Source: CAWIHK01 sp963835935 (GTDB lineage Bacteria; Bacteroidota; Ignavibacteria; UBA10030; CAVZMI01). From it: 64,000 bases of DNA. A program made the translations under genes and the position numbers. Of the stretch, positions 33,936 through 43,780 are shown piece by piece (within the stretch, counting starts at the first letter, position 1; each line of letters starts with the position of its first letter). Below the pieces are notes generated by a model, which saw only the letters and a program-made list of their open reading frames with translations, was not told the DNA's origin and did not search any database. The DNA lies in NCBI GenBank assembly GCA_963835935.1, contig CAWIHK010000001.1, positions 1,302,001 through 1,366,000 on the forward strand, in the 5' to 3' direction.

Positions 33936-35753
33936 ATGGCACGCATTATAAACATATTGCCGGAGAATGTTGTAAATAAAATCGCTGCAGGTGAAGTTGT
34001 TCAGCGTCCCGCATCTGCCGTGAAAGAACTTATCGAGAATTGCATCGATGCCGGAGCAACATCGATCACTATTATTGTGAAGGATGGTGGAAGTACTCTC
34101 ATTAAAGTAGTAGACAATGGCTGTGGGATGGGCGAAGAAGACGCTGTAATTTCCATCGAAAGGCACGCGACGAGTAAAATTAAAACTGCTGACGATCTAG
34201 AAAAAATCCGAACACTGGGTTTTCGCGGCGAAGCATTAGCCTCGGTCGCAGCGGTTTCACAAATGGAATTGGTTTCACGCCGGCGAGAAGATGACGTTGC
34301 GACACAAATTCGAATCGAAGGAGGTGAAGTTAAAGAATCGGGAAAAACCTCCTTAGAACCGGGCACATCGGTAACGGTCAAAAACTTGTATTACAACACG
34401 CCGGCACGGCGAAATTTTTTAAAAAGCGATGCGACAGAATTCAAACATATTGCCGATGTTGTCCAGCGTACCGCGCTTGCTCATCCGGAAATCGCAATCG
34501 ATTTTATTGCGGATGGCGAAGAAATATTCCGCCTCCCTGTCCAATCGGAGCGGGAGCGTTTCCGGGCGTTGCTTGGAGAGAAACTTTGTCAATCTCTCAT
34601 TCCGTTTTCAGAAATTACGGATCATCTCACCATTCACGGTCATGTTGCAAAACCCGATTTTGCACGCAAGACGAGATCTGAACAATATATTTATCTCAAT
34701 AAACGCTTTATAATCAATCGGAGTTTGAATCATGCCGTGTTTCAAGCTTTTGAGCATCTAGTGGAAAAGGGAAGTTTTCCTTTTTTCATCTTACATTTGG
34801 AAATTGACCCACAACATGTTGACGTGAATGTCCATCCCTCAAAGATGGAGGTGAAGTTTGATGACGAACGAAACATTTATCATTTCGTTCTCACAATAAT
34901 ACGCAGGGCGCTCGCACTTGGCGACACTTCACCGGATGTTCTTTTTTCCGGCACGAAAACAGAATTCGGGAATGCGAACCTTCGATTTGATTCGGTTTCG
35001 AATCGAATCTCGCCGGATGAAATATTTTCTTTCGTTGGCTCGCGGCCTTCTGGCGACAAAACATTTAGTGCGGCACACGTTTCGATTCATCTAGATGTTC
35101 CGGCAGATTCTGAAAAAATTCAAGATTCTGTTCTTCAATCTCGAGTTGTCGATGCTGATTCTTCAACAAATCAAACAGCACCGGAATTTCGGCCGATCTG
35201 GCAGCTTCACAACAAATACATTCTCTCGCAGATTCATTCCGGGTTAATGATGATAGACCAGCACGCAGCGCACGAACGAATTCTTTACGAACGGGCGATG
35301 TTGAGTTTTGAAAATGCAGTGCCAATATCGCAGCAACTCCTCTTTGCTGAGACACTCACATTAAGTCCGACTGATTACGCCGGTGTGAAAGAACTCCTTC
35401 CATATCTCGAAAAACTAGGATTCGATATGAAGTTATTCGGGAAAAATACCGTGGTGATGGAAGGAGTTCCGGCAGATGTTCGGCCCGGCCGGGAACATGC
35501 GATTTTGCAAGAGGTGATCGATCGCTATAAAGAAAATGAGAATAGCCGGAAACTTGAGATCAAAGAAAATATTGCAGCGTCATTTGCATGCAAAGCAGCT
35601 ATTAAAGCAGGGGACAAGTTAACACACGAAGAAATGCGAAATCTTATCGATCAATTGTTTGCGGCAAAGATGCCGTACGTTTGCCCTCACGGCCGTCCCG
35701 CCATAATTAAAATTTCGATTGAAGAACTTGATAAGAGGTTTGGCCGTACTTAG
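33936..35753 (+). CDS. mutL: DNA mismatch repair protein MutL
   Basis: 605 residues. The GHKL ATPase domain has IAAGEVVQRPASAVKELIEN, DNGCGMGEEDA, TLGFRGEALASVAAV and PGTSVTVKNLYYNTPAR. The C-terminal domain has the metal-dependent endonuclease motif DQHAAHERILYER and the ending CPHGRPAIIKIS, so this is a nicking-type MutL, as expected without MutH. A proline/serine-rich linker of about 80 residues joins the domains. It acts with MutS, which is not in the window. Confidence 0.96.
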   Translation: MARIINILPENVVNKIAAGEVVQRPASAVKELIENCIDAGATSITIIVKDGGSTLIKVVDNGCGMGEEDAVISIERHATSKIKTADDLEKIRTLGFRGEALASVAAVSQMELVSRRREDDVATQIRIEGGEVKESGKTSLEPGTSVTVKNLYYNTPARRNFLKSDATEFKHIADVVQRTALAHPEIAIDFIADGEEIFRLPVQSERERFRALLGEKLCQSLIPFSEITDHLTIHGHVAKPDFARKTRSEQYIYLNKRFIINRSLNHAVFQAFEHLVEKGSFPFFILHLEIDPQHVDVNVHPSKMEVKFDDERNIYHFVLTIIRRALALGDTSPDVLFSGTKTEFGNANLRFDSVSNRISPDEIFSFVGSRPSGDKTFSAAHVSIHLDVPADSEKIQDSVLQSRVVDADSSTNQTAPEFRPIWQLHNKYILSQIHSGLMMIDQHAAHERILYERAMLSFENAVPISQQLLFAETLTLSPTDYAGVKELLPYLEKLGFDMKLFGKNTVVMEGVPADVRPGREHAILQEVIDRYKENENSRKLEIKENIAASFACKAAIKAGDKLTHEEMRNLIDQLFAAKMPYVCPHGRPAIIKISIEELDKRFGRT

Positions 35754-35830
35754 TAATTTCTTTTCGAAGAAGATGAAGAAGTATTTGGTATTTATGTGGA
35801 AGAAATCGTATTTTTGAAGAGTCTAAGACT

Positions 35831-36739
35831 ATGATGATGGTGAAAAGAATGGACATGCAAACTCTTCGGAATATTCTGATTACGGCAAGGCCGCAACAAT
35901 GGGTGAAGAATTTTATTGTCTATATCCCGCTTATCTTTGCAGAAAAAATTTTCGATCTGCATTTATTAATCATCGTTACATACGGATTTATTCTTTTTTC
36001 TTTGGCTTCGAGCAGTATTTATCTCTTCAACGATGTTTTTGATATCGAAAATGATCGTAAGCATGTTTTAAAAGCGAAGCGGCCGATTGCCTCAGGTGCA
36101 TTATCGCCGACCATCGCATTGGTCGCCGGTTTGATTGTAGGAGTTTGTGTTCTTGTAATCGCATTCGCTTTAAAACCGGCCTTCGGTTATTTCCTGCTAT
36201 CCTATTTCATCTTGAACATTGCATATACTTTGTGGTTGAAGCATGTTGTGATTCTTGATGTGATGGCGATCGCGATAGGCTTTGTTTTTCGCGTGCTTGC
36301 CGGCGCCGCTATTGCAGATGTGACGCCGTCGCATTGGCTGGTGATTTGCACGCTGTTGCTTTCATTATTTCTCGGATTTGGAAAACGAAGACATGAACTG
36401 ACATTATTAACGGACGACGCGCAGGAACACCGCCATGTTTTAATTGATTACAGCCAAAAGTTTCTTGATCAGATGATTGCTATCGTAACTTCCACCACAG
36501 TAATGGCGTATGCACTCTACACCATCTCGGAAGACACGGTGATGAAATTCGGCACGAAGAATCTTTTATACACAATTCCTTTTGTGCTGTACGGTATCTT
36601 TCGATATTTATATTTAATTCATAAAAGAGACGAAGGAGGAGATCCATCACAGGTCATATTTACGGATAAACCTCTCTTGATAAATGTTGTCTTGTGGGTT
36701 TTGTGCGCAATAGGAATTATATACCTTCATATCAGATAA
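35831..36739 (+). CDS. UbiA-family decaprenyl-phosphate phosphoribosyltransferase-like protein
   Basis: About 302 residues and eight to nine membrane helices. The signatures ARPQQWVKNFIVYIPL, NDVFDIENDRKH and AKRPIASGAL are the UbiA prenyl-binding motifs, and GDPSQVIFTDKPLL near the C-terminus is characteristic of decaprenyl-phosphate 5-phosphoribosyltransferases. Predicted to move phosphoribose from PRPP to polyprenyl phosphate, giving an arabinose or ribose donor for envelope glycans. Several Met codons at the start leave the exact start open (35831, 35834 or later). Confidence 0.78.
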   Translation: MMMVKRMDMQTLRNILITARPQQWVKNFIVYIPLIFAEKIFDLHLLIIVTYGFILFSLASSSIYLFNDVFDIENDRKHVLKAKRPIASGALSPTIALVAGLIVGVCVLVIAFALKPAFGYFLLSYFILNIAYTLWLKHVVILDVMAIAIGFVFRVLAGAAIADVTPSHWLVICTLLLSLFLGFGKRRHELTLLTDDAQEHRHVLIDYSQKFLDQMIAIVTSTTVMAYALYTISEDTVMKFGTKNLLYTIPFVLYGIFRYLYLIHKRDEGGDPSQVIFTDKPLLINVVLWVLCAIGIIYLHIR

Positions 36740-36748
36740 GATATTTTT

Positions 36749-37858
36749 ATGAAATCGACAGTAGCTGTACTACGGACATCATCACCAACTGTTCTCACAG
36801 ACATCGAGCGGTTATGCGAGATTGGCGGGATGCGTGATGAATTGTCCCTCTCAGCACCAACAATTCTAAAAGATAACATTTCGTGGCATTATCCGTTTCC
36901 GGGAGCAAATACAACGCCGTGGCAATTGGAAGGAACAATACTTGCGCTTTCGCATGCCGGATTTAAAAATTTATCTTGCGTTCAAAATAAAACGGTCGTA
37001 ACGAATGCGTTCAAAGGGGAAGACCTAAATAACTATCTTCCGATATTCAAGAAGTATAATATTCCTATACTCTATAATTTTCATCCTGAAGATATGAAAT
37101 GGATTAAGTATTCTCCAAGGCGGCCGATGAGGGTTCTCGATAAAATTTATCCTGAAGGATTATATATCCCCGATTATTTTATCGGCAAGAATATTGTCCA
37201 TTTGCCGACCGTCAAGTGCCATATCTACACGACCACGACCGGTGCGATGAAAAATGCGTTCGGCGGACTCCTTTCTTCAAAAAGACATTATACTCATTCG
37301 TGGATTCATGAAACGTTGGTAGATCTTCTTGCCATCCAAAAAGAAATTCACACCGGTTTATTTTCAATAATGGATGGAACCACTGCCGGTAATGGCCAGG
37401 GTCCTCGAACAATGATTCCGGTTGTCAAAAATATTCTTCTCGCTTCTGCAGATCAAGTTGCGATTGACGCCGTCTCGGCAAAGTTGATGGGTTTTGACCC
37501 GATGAATATTCCGTACATCAGAATTGCTCATGATGCCGGATTGGGTGTAGGCAATCCCGCCGAAATAAATATTGTCGGAGATGATGTCTCGAAGGAATCG
37601 TGGAATTTCAGTGTCGGTGATAATGGAGCGAGCATCGTAGGCGATTTACTTTGGTTTGGACCGTTGAAGAAAATTCAAAAACTATTTTTCCACACTCCAT
37701 TAGTTAATCTATTCATCGTTGGTTCTGAAATATATCACGACTATTACCGGTGGCCATTAATCGATCGCAGGAAATTTGAGAGATGGAAGAAGGAAACTGA
37801 GTGGGGAGTTCTTTTTGAGAAATACGAGAATGGTGAGATAATGAGAAAAACTTCATGA
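36749..37858 (+). CDS. DUF362 domain-containing protein
   Basis: 369 residues. The DUF362 core is recognisable (LKDNISWHYPFPGANTTPW, VHLPTVKCHIYTTTTGAMKN, LFSIMDGTTAGNGQGPRTM and IAIDAVSAKLMGFDP-type segments). No ferredoxin CxxCxxC cluster is present, unlike many relatives. The role of DUF362 is not established. It follows the UbiA-type gene by 9 bp and overlaps the EamA gene by ATGA, so the three are probably one transcript. Confidence 0.75.
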   Translation: MKSTVAVLRTSSPTVLTDIERLCEIGGMRDELSLSAPTILKDNISWHYPFPGANTTPWQLEGTILALSHAGFKNLSCVQNKTVVTNAFKGEDLNNYLPIFKKYNIPILYNFHPEDMKWIKYSPRRPMRVLDKIYPEGLYIPDYFIGKNIVHLPTVKCHIYTTTTGAMKNAFGGLLSSKRHYTHSWIHETLVDLLAIQKEIHTGLFSIMDGTTAGNGQGPRTMIPVVKNILLASADQVAIDAVSAKLMGFDPMNIPYIRIAHDAGLGVGNPAEINIVGDDVSKESWNFSVGDNGASIVGDLLWFGPLKKIQKLFFHTPLVNLFIVGSEIYHDYYRWPLIDRRKFERWKKETEWGVLFEKYENGEIMRKTS

Positions 37859-38727
37859 GAAAAAATCGTTTATACGCCGAGATGGCGCTATTCTTAGCAA
37901 CCTTCATCTGGGGTGGAACTTTTGTTATTAATAAGATTGGACTATTGGATTGTACGCCGATAACTTTTATTGCCGTACGATTCTGGATCGCGTCTGTTGT
38001 GTTTGGCGTGATATTCTGGAAACAGATCATCAAAATTGATCGAACTACTTTCGTGAAAGGCACTTTTCTTGGGATTTTACTTTTTTTGGGTTTCGCCGGA
38101 CAGATCACAGGATTACAATATACAACAGCTTCAAAATCTGGCTTCATAACCGGAATGCTGGTTGTATTTACTCCTATTTCTCAACTTCTGATCGAGAGAA
38201 AGTCGCCGACCAAAGGAAATATTATCGGCGTAATTTTAGTGACAATCGGATTATGGTTTCTCACCTCTCCTGAAGGCGCAGGTTTTAATAAAGGTGATCT
38301 GATGACACTTTGTGCAGCTTTCGTTTGGGGACCTTACATCGTTTATCTCGATGTTTTTACAAAAGCGCATGATGTAAAACAAATTACTTTTATACAGGTA
38401 CTAATGACTGCGTTATTGGCTTCGATGATTGTTCCATTTGCTGAGACTCCAACCATACACTGGACTGGAAATTATGTGTGGTCGCTTCTCTACACAGCTA
38501 TATTAGCGACAATCATAACCACTTACATTCAAGCTCAATATCAAAAAGAAACAACACCAACTCGAGCAGCAATTATTTATTCTGCAGAGCCGGTTGTCTC
38601 GGCGATTTTGGCATTTTTTGTTTTATATGAGATCATCGGACTTCTCGGTATTTTTGGTGGAGTATTAATTACTACAGGTGTTCTGGTGTCCGAATTAACA
38701 GGAAGAACAGAAACTGGCTTGCAATAA
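37855..38727 (+). CDS. EamA/DMT-family transporter
   Basis: 290 residues with ten predicted membrane helices in two EamA repeats (LFLATFIWGGTFVINKIGL and LCAAFVWGPYIVYLDVF). The second repeat ends with SAEPVVSAILAFFVLYEIIG, a conserved DMT segment. It exports a metabolite of unknown identity. The start overlaps the DUF362 stop. Confidence 0.87.
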   Translation: MRKNRLYAEMALFLATFIWGGTFVINKIGLLDCTPITFIAVRFWIASVVFGVIFWKQIIKIDRTTFVKGTFLGILLFLGFAGQITGLQYTTASKSGFITGMLVVFTPISQLLIERKSPTKGNIIGVILVTIGLWFLTSPEGAGFNKGDLMTLCAAFVWGPYIVYLDVFTKAHDVKQITFIQVLMTALLASMIVPFAETPTIHWTGNYVWSLLYTAILATIITTYIQAQYQKETTPTRAAIIYSAEPVVSAILAFFVLYEIIGLLGIFGGVLITTGVLVSELTGRTETGLQ

Positions 38728-38790
38728 TCGTCGACTCGATCTGGGGATCACGAATAAAGTCGAACTGATTTTAATGACAGGAAATAGCAC

Positions 38791-40965
38791 GTGAAAGCTC
38801 CGATAACATTGTCTACTTCAGTGCAGTATGTTCATGGGATCGGGCCTCGGCGTGCAGAAGCTCTCCAACAGCAAGGAATAAATACAGTCCACGATCTTTT
38901 ATATTATTTTCCACGGCAATATCTTGATCGTACGACAATTGTTCGGGTTAATGACTTGAAGCGTTTTCTGTATTCCGATCGTGAGGTTACTGTTGTCGGC
39001 CGTGTTCGAAACATGAATCTGGTGCGGGGGAAAGGAACTCAACGGCTGGTCTTGAAGATGCAAGATGACTCAGGTTCGCTCGATTGCATCTTCTTTGCGA
39101 AGCCTCAATTATTTGCAAAAATGTTTTCCGTAGGCGAACTCCTTGCTCTCTCAGGAAAACCGCAAATATTTCAACACCACCTTCAATTCACACACCCCGA
39201 TTTTGACCGCTTGTCGCAGGATGAAGATGAAATAGACTGGGATAAGGCATTCCACACAGGCAGTATTATTCCACAATATCCTACGACAGAAAAACTTCGA
39301 GAAGTAAAACTCGATAGCCGAGGATTCAGACGAATTCAAAAAAACTTAATCGAGAATATGGCGATCCGGATTCCCGAATTTCTCCCGGATGAAATATTGG
39401 GGAAACGAAAGCTTCTCAACTGTACTTCGGCTTTGCGAGCAATCCATTTTCCTTCATCACTCGAACAACTTGAAACCGCACGACGTCGGTTGAAATATGA
39501 TGAGTTGTTTTTTTTACAGATCCTTTTTGCGCTGCGGCGTAAGAAGATCAAGTCCGACGTGAAAGGAATTTCATTTAATACCAAGAGCCGATTAGCGCGT
39601 ACGCTCGTTGATGCGTTGCCGTTTGAATTGACGCATGGACAAAAAAAAGTCATACGAGAAATAGCAGCCGACATGGAATCGGATAAACCGATGAACCGTT
39701 TGTTGCAGGGAGATGTGGGAAGCGGAAAAACGATCATTGCATTACTATCAATGCTTGTGGCGGTCGAGAACGGTTATCAAGCAGTCTTCATGGCTCCGAC
39801 AGAAATTCTGGCCGAACAACATTTCTCTTCAATGACAAAACTTCTTGAGAATATTCCTGTGTCGATTAATCTTTTACTTGGCGGACAAAAGAAAAAAATA
39901 CGTGACACGATTTCCGAAGACATTCGTGAAGGGAACTCAAATATTATCGTTGGAACCCATGCATTGATCCAAGGTGATGTCACATTTAAAAATTTGGGTT
40001 TGGTGGTGATTGATGAACAACATCGGTTCGGTGTACTCCAACGTTTGCTTTTACGTGAGAAAGCAAAAAACCCTGATGTATTGGTAATGACTGCAACACC
40101 GATTCCGCGTACATTGGCGATGACCTTGTACGGTGATCTTGATGTGTCTACACTGGATGAAGTTCCTAAATCAAGAAGGATTATAAAAACACGTTTAGTT
40201 ACTAATCTGGATCGGGAAAAAGTTTATTCATTCATCAGAAACGAAGTAGAAAAAGGACGGCAAGCATTTGTAGTTTATCCGCTCATTGAAGAATCGGAAA
40301 AACTGGATTTGCAAGCGGCAACAAAAGGATTTGAATATTTGCGTGACAAAGAATATTCAAAATTCAAAGTCGGTTTGGTGCACGGACGAATGTCCACAGA
40401 AGAACGACAAAAAGTGATGATGGATTTCCGAGCCGGCGTTATCAATATTCTTGTATCGACGACGGTGATAGAAGTCGGTGTTGATATTCCAAATGCTACG
40501 GTGATGCTCGTAGAGAACGCAGAGCGATTCGGTTTATCACAGCTTCATCAATTACGCGGAAGAGTTGGAAGAGGTGTCGAGCAGTCATATTGTTTATTGA
40601 TGACATACATGAATGATGAACATAAAAAAAATAAAATAAAAAACATCTTCTCTTCAGAAGAAGAAAGAGCAGTAGCGATAAAAAGATTGCATGTTATGGA
40701 ATCGACAACGGATGGTTTCAAGATTGCAGAAGCGGATCTTGCTCTTCGAGGTCCAGGTGAATACTTCGGAACGAAGCAGAGCGGCTTGCCGGAATTTCAA
40801 ATAGCAGACCCTGTCGTCGATCGAACACTTGCGACTGAAGCACGTGATGATGCATTTCAAATTATTGAAAGTGATCCTCATCTACGTTCAGAAGAACTTT
40901 CATCATTGAGAGAACACTTCATCGAGCGTTACAAGCAACAACTAACGCTCGTGCAAGTTGGGTGA
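38791..40965 (+). CDS. recG: ATP-dependent DNA helicase RecG
   Basis: 724 residues. The wedge/OB domain (about 15-150) contains VTVVGRVRNMNLVRGKGTQ and LALSGKP; the helicase core has LLQGDVGSGKTIIALL (Walker A), VVIDEQHRFGVLQR (DEQH box), TATPIPRTLAMTLYGDL, STTVIEVGVDIPNATVM and QLHQLRGRVGRG. It rescues stalled forks and branch-migrates junctions. The start is GTG 38791 with AGGAAA upstream; family members begin near this residue. Confidence 0.96.
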   Translation: MKAPITLSTSVQYVHGIGPRRAEALQQQGINTVHDLLYYFPRQYLDRTTIVRVNDLKRFLYSDREVTVVGRVRNMNLVRGKGTQRLVLKMQDDSGSLDCIFFAKPQLFAKMFSVGELLALSGKPQIFQHHLQFTHPDFDRLSQDEDEIDWDKAFHTGSIIPQYPTTEKLREVKLDSRGFRRIQKNLIENMAIRIPEFLPDEILGKRKLLNCTSALRAIHFPSSLEQLETARRRLKYDELFFLQILFALRRKKIKSDVKGISFNTKSRLARTLVDALPFELTHGQKKVIREIAADMESDKPMNRLLQGDVGSGKTIIALLSMLVAVENGYQAVFMAPTEILAEQHFSSMTKLLENIPVSINLLLGGQKKKIRDTISEDIREGNSNIIVGTHALIQGDVTFKNLGLVVIDEQHRFGVLQRLLLREKAKNPDVLVMTATPIPRTLAMTLYGDLDVSTLDEVPKSRRIIKTRLVTNLDREKVYSFIRNEVEKGRQAFVVYPLIEESEKLDLQAATKGFEYLRDKEYSKFKVGLVHGRMSTEERQKVMMDFRAGVINILVSTTVIEVGVDIPNATVMLVENAERFGLSQLHQLRGRVGRGVEQSYCLLMTYMNDEHKKNKIKNIFSSEEERAVAIKRLHVMESTTDGFKIAEADLALRGPGEYFGTKQSGLPEFQIADPVVDRTLATEARDDAFQIIESDPHLRSEELSSLREHFIERYKQQLTLVQVG

Positions 40966-41063
40966 TAAAAAAATAATTCTTAAAAGAAGATGCGATTTGC
41001 AGTTTTTTCTTGACAAACAACATGAAAAGATTATATTTAAACAAAGAGAAGAGAAAAATAATC

Positions 41064-41135
41064 ATGATGAAGAAAATAAAACAAGGATTGATACTCGAGA
41101 ATAATATTCGACGCACTTTATGCACGTTGCTCTGA
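41064..41135 (+). other. Possible 23-residue leader peptide overlapping the first ligase start
   Basis: ATG ATG at 41064 opens a short basic frame (starting MMKKIKQGLILE) that ends at TGA 41133-41135, overlapping the ATG 41120 of the first ligase. AGAGAAG lies upstream. It could couple translation into the ligase gene. There is no further support, and chance is quite possible. Confidence 0.25.
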
Positions 41136-42214
41136 CGTATAATCAAAAAAAAGAAATATCATCCATACAACAAACCGTAGATGACCTTGGAGATCCTCCA
41201 AGTACTCTGAAAACAGAGATAGACAGAATCGCTCAACAGAGAAACATCCCTCAACATAATAACGATGCATACGCAGAATGGGATACAGAAGAAACAATAT
41301 CAGCGGTAAAGTTTGCGATAGAAGAACAACATCGCGTTACAATGATTGAAGCAGATGAAGATGCTTACGAAAAAATTAGAAAAACAAAACCGGATATTGT
41401 CTTTAACATCGCCGAAGGAATAAATGGAATTACGCGAGAAGCTCAAATTCCGGCGATGCTTGAATTTTTGAAAACTCCATACACCGGGTCGGACCCGATG
41501 ACACTCGCAATCACACTCGACAAAGCAAGGACAAAAGAAATTCTTGCCTATCATGATATACCGACACCGAAATTTATAGTAATAACGGAAAGAGGACAAA
41601 CGATCACAAAGAAAATGAAATTTCCGATGATCGTAAAACCGCTGCACGAAGGATCGAGTAAAGGTATATTCAACGCATCAGTAGTGAAAAATGAAAACGA
41701 ACTGCAGGAACAAGTGTTGTTTGTGTTGTTAAAATATAAACAACCGGCTCTCGTCGAAGAATTTATTGAAGGAAGAGAATTCACAGTTGCACTGCTGGGA
41801 AATGGAAACGATATAAAGGTTCTTCCGATCGTAGAAATAAACTTCGATTCATTACCTGAAAACGTTAACAAAATTTATTCGTATGAAGCAAAATGGATTT
41901 GGGACCAGGTTGATCATCCGATAGATGTTCACGAATGCCCGGCTCGAATTACATCGGAGCAAGAAAAAACCATTAGTAAAATATGTAAGAAAACATACAA
42001 TATATTACGATGTAGAGATTGGAGTAGAATAGACCTGAGGCTCGACGCAAATGGTAATCCAAACATACTGGAAGTAAATCCTCTTCCAGGAATATTACCA
42101 AATCCTAATGAACACTCATGTTTTCCGCAGGCGGCACGAAGTGCAGGCATGACGTATAACGCCTTGATACAGTCTGTGTTAAATGTTGCGATCAAACGTC
42201 ACAATTTATGCTAG
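41120..42214 (+). CDS. ATP-grasp D-Ala-D-Ala-ligase-like enzyme 1
   Basis: 364 residues. N-terminal domain with DIVFNIAEGINGITREAQIP (ligase-type NxxEG), then YTGSDPMTLAITLDKARTKEIL, and the ATP-grasp part with MIVKPLHEGSSKGI, ALVEEFIEGREFTVALLG and the metal site RIDLRLDANGNPNILEVNPLPG. The fold and motifs are those of D-alanine-D-alanine ligase, but the N-terminus carries about 40 extra residues and the gene is paired with a second paralogue. Substrates may differ from D-Ala. It is the first gene of the ligase-ligase-GNAT-aminomutase operon. Confidence 0.85.
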   Translation: MHVALTYNQKKEISSIQQTVDDLGDPPSTLKTEIDRIAQQRNIPQHNNDAYAEWDTEETISAVKFAIEEQHRVTMIEADEDAYEKIRKTKPDIVFNIAEGINGITREAQIPAMLEFLKTPYTGSDPMTLAITLDKARTKEILAYHDIPTPKFIVITERGQTITKKMKFPMIVKPLHEGSSKGIFNASVVKNENELQEQVLFVLLKYKQPALVEEFIEGREFTVALLGNGNDIKVLPIVEINFDSLPENVNKIYSYEAKWIWDQVDHPIDVHECPARITSEQEKTISKICKKTYNILRCRDWSRIDLRLDANGNPNILEVNPLPGILPNPNEHSCFPQAARSAGMTYNALIQSVLNVAIKRHNLC

Positions 42215-43284
42215 AAAAAAAGCACTTAAAAGTCGTTGTTATTTATACTGATCCTTCGCCAACGGAATGGGAAAAGAAGGCCCGGATTATAGGCCAGAGT
42301 GAAATAAAAAAAGGAGAAATACCTCCGGAAGAACTCGAACGAGCAAAACAGGCGATTAAGGGTGAAGTCGAACATGAAATTGGTGTTGTTCAAAAATCTC
42401 TTGAAGAGTACGGACATTCAGTTTCAAAACTCTGTGTGAATCACAATGTTGTTGATGCTTTTCAAGAATTAAATCAGGTGCACTGGGATGTTGTGTTCAA
42501 TTTCTGTGAAAGTTCTTCCGGTGATTCGATGCAAGAGATGTATATAGCAAGCGTTTTTGAATTGCTCGGAATTAAGTACACAGGTTCTACACCGCTCGTT
42601 CTAGGCATGGCTCTTCATAAAGATATTGTGAAGAGAATTCTCTATCAATCCGGAATCCCGACTCCTGAATTTTGGTGTGTTCGGCCCTATCAGGAAATTC
42701 CGCATATTGAAAACCGAAAATATCCGGTTATCATCAAACCGAATCGAGAGGATGCGAGTATAGGAATCGATAATCATGCTATAGTCGTAAATGAAGAACA
42801 ATTGCGGCAGAGAGTGAGCTATGTTCACAAAACATTCGAGCAGGCTGCACTAATCGAACGGTTTATATCCGGGCGTGAAGTAAACGTTTCGATTCTGGGT
42901 ACAAAAGAGTTAACACCTCTTCCAATTTCCGAAATCGATTTTTCTGGGATGCCCGAACATCTTCACAAAATTGTAAGCTATGAAGCAAAATGGTCGGAGA
43001 ATAGTATCGCGTATGGAAAAACGAAACCGGTTTGTCCGGCTCAGATCGATGAGGTACTCGCCGAAAAAGTTAAAGCGATCGCTATGGATGCATACAAAGC
43101 AATCGGTGTGCGTCATTACGGACGAATTGATATGAGAATTGATGAAGCAAACAATCCATTCGTGTTAGAAGTAAATCCAAATCCGGATATCTCCGAGGAT
43201 GCAGGATTTGTTCGTTCAGCTCGCATCGGCGGATATCCATATAGCAAATTAATCAATCACATACTTACGCAGGCGTTACATTGA
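42208..43284 (+). CDS. ATP-grasp D-Ala-D-Ala-ligase-like enzyme 2
   Basis: 358 residues, a diverged paralogue of the preceding gene, overlapping it by 7 nt. Key blocks: WDVVFNFCESSSGDSMQEMY, YTGSTPLVLGMALHKDIVK, VIIKPNREDASIGID, ALIERFISGREVNVSILG and RIDMRIDEANNPFVLEVNPNPD. The glycine-rich loop (REDASIG) differs from that of copy 1 (HEGSSKG), so the two probably handle different substrates or act in sequence. The N-terminus contains a charged insertion (residues 30-60) not usual in cell-wall Ddl. Coupled translation with both neighbours. Confidence 0.85.
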   Translation: MLEKKHLKVVVIYTDPSPTEWEKKARIIGQSEIKKGEIPPEELERAKQAIKGEVEHEIGVVQKSLEEYGHSVSKLCVNHNVVDAFQELNQVHWDVVFNFCESSSGDSMQEMYIASVFELLGIKYTGSTPLVLGMALHKDIVKRILYQSGIPTPEFWCVRPYQEIPHIENRKYPVIIKPNREDASIGIDNHAIVVNEEQLRQRVSYVHKTFEQAALIERFISGREVNVSILGTKELTPLPISEIDFSGMPEHLHKIVSYEAKWSENSIAYGKTKPVCPAQIDEVLAEKVKAIAMDAYKAIGVRHYGRIDMRIDEANNPFVLEVNPNPDISEDAGFVRSARIGGYPYSKLINHILTQALH

Positions 43285-43757
43285 TGAATGTGAGAGAATT
43301 ACAAGCAGGTGATACACCGAATCTTATTCGGATATTGAAAAAGACAAAAGTATTTAAGGAAGAAGATGTCGAGATTGCAAATGAATTACTCGACGCAGCA
43401 GTTTGTGAAGTCGATGAAAAAGAATATGTATTCTTTGTAAGCGTGTCGGAAGATGGAAAGCAAACAGGTTTTGTATGTCATGGAAAAACTTCTATTACCG
43501 ATGGCACATACGATCTTTACTGGTTGGTTGTTGATCCGGAGTTCCAAAGAAATGGTGTAGGAAAGATTCTCTTGGATCATGTTGAAAATAGTATAAAAAA
43601 GGAAAATGGTCGTTTGATTATTGTGGAAACATCATCAACAAAAGAATACGGTCCAGCACGGGCATTCTATCGCAGAAATAAATATGATGAGCTCGCGCGT
43701 ATAAAAGATTATTATCGAGTTGGTGACGATCTTGTGATTTACGGAAAATATCTCTAA
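43284..43757 (+). CDS. GNAT-family N-acetyltransferase
   Basis: 157 residues from ATG 43284 (TGATG overlap with the previous stop). The acetyl-CoA-binding motif A is LVVDPEFQRNGVGKILLDHVE and the following strand RLIIVETSST is standard GNAT. Too short to be the beta-lysine acetyltransferase AblB (about 270 residues), but the chemistry could be similar. In context it may acetylate the amine of the product made by the ligases or aminomutase. Acceptor unknown. Confidence 0.85.
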   Translation: MNVRELQAGDTPNLIRILKKTKVFKEEDVEIANELLDAAVCEVDEKEYVFFVSVSEDGKQTGFVCHGKTSITDGTYDLYWLVVDPEFQRNGVGKILLDHVENSIKKENGRLIIVETSSTKEYGPARAFYRRNKYDELARIKDYYRVGDDLVIYGKYL

Positions 43758-43780
43758 CAATATAGGAGTACAATCCTCGT

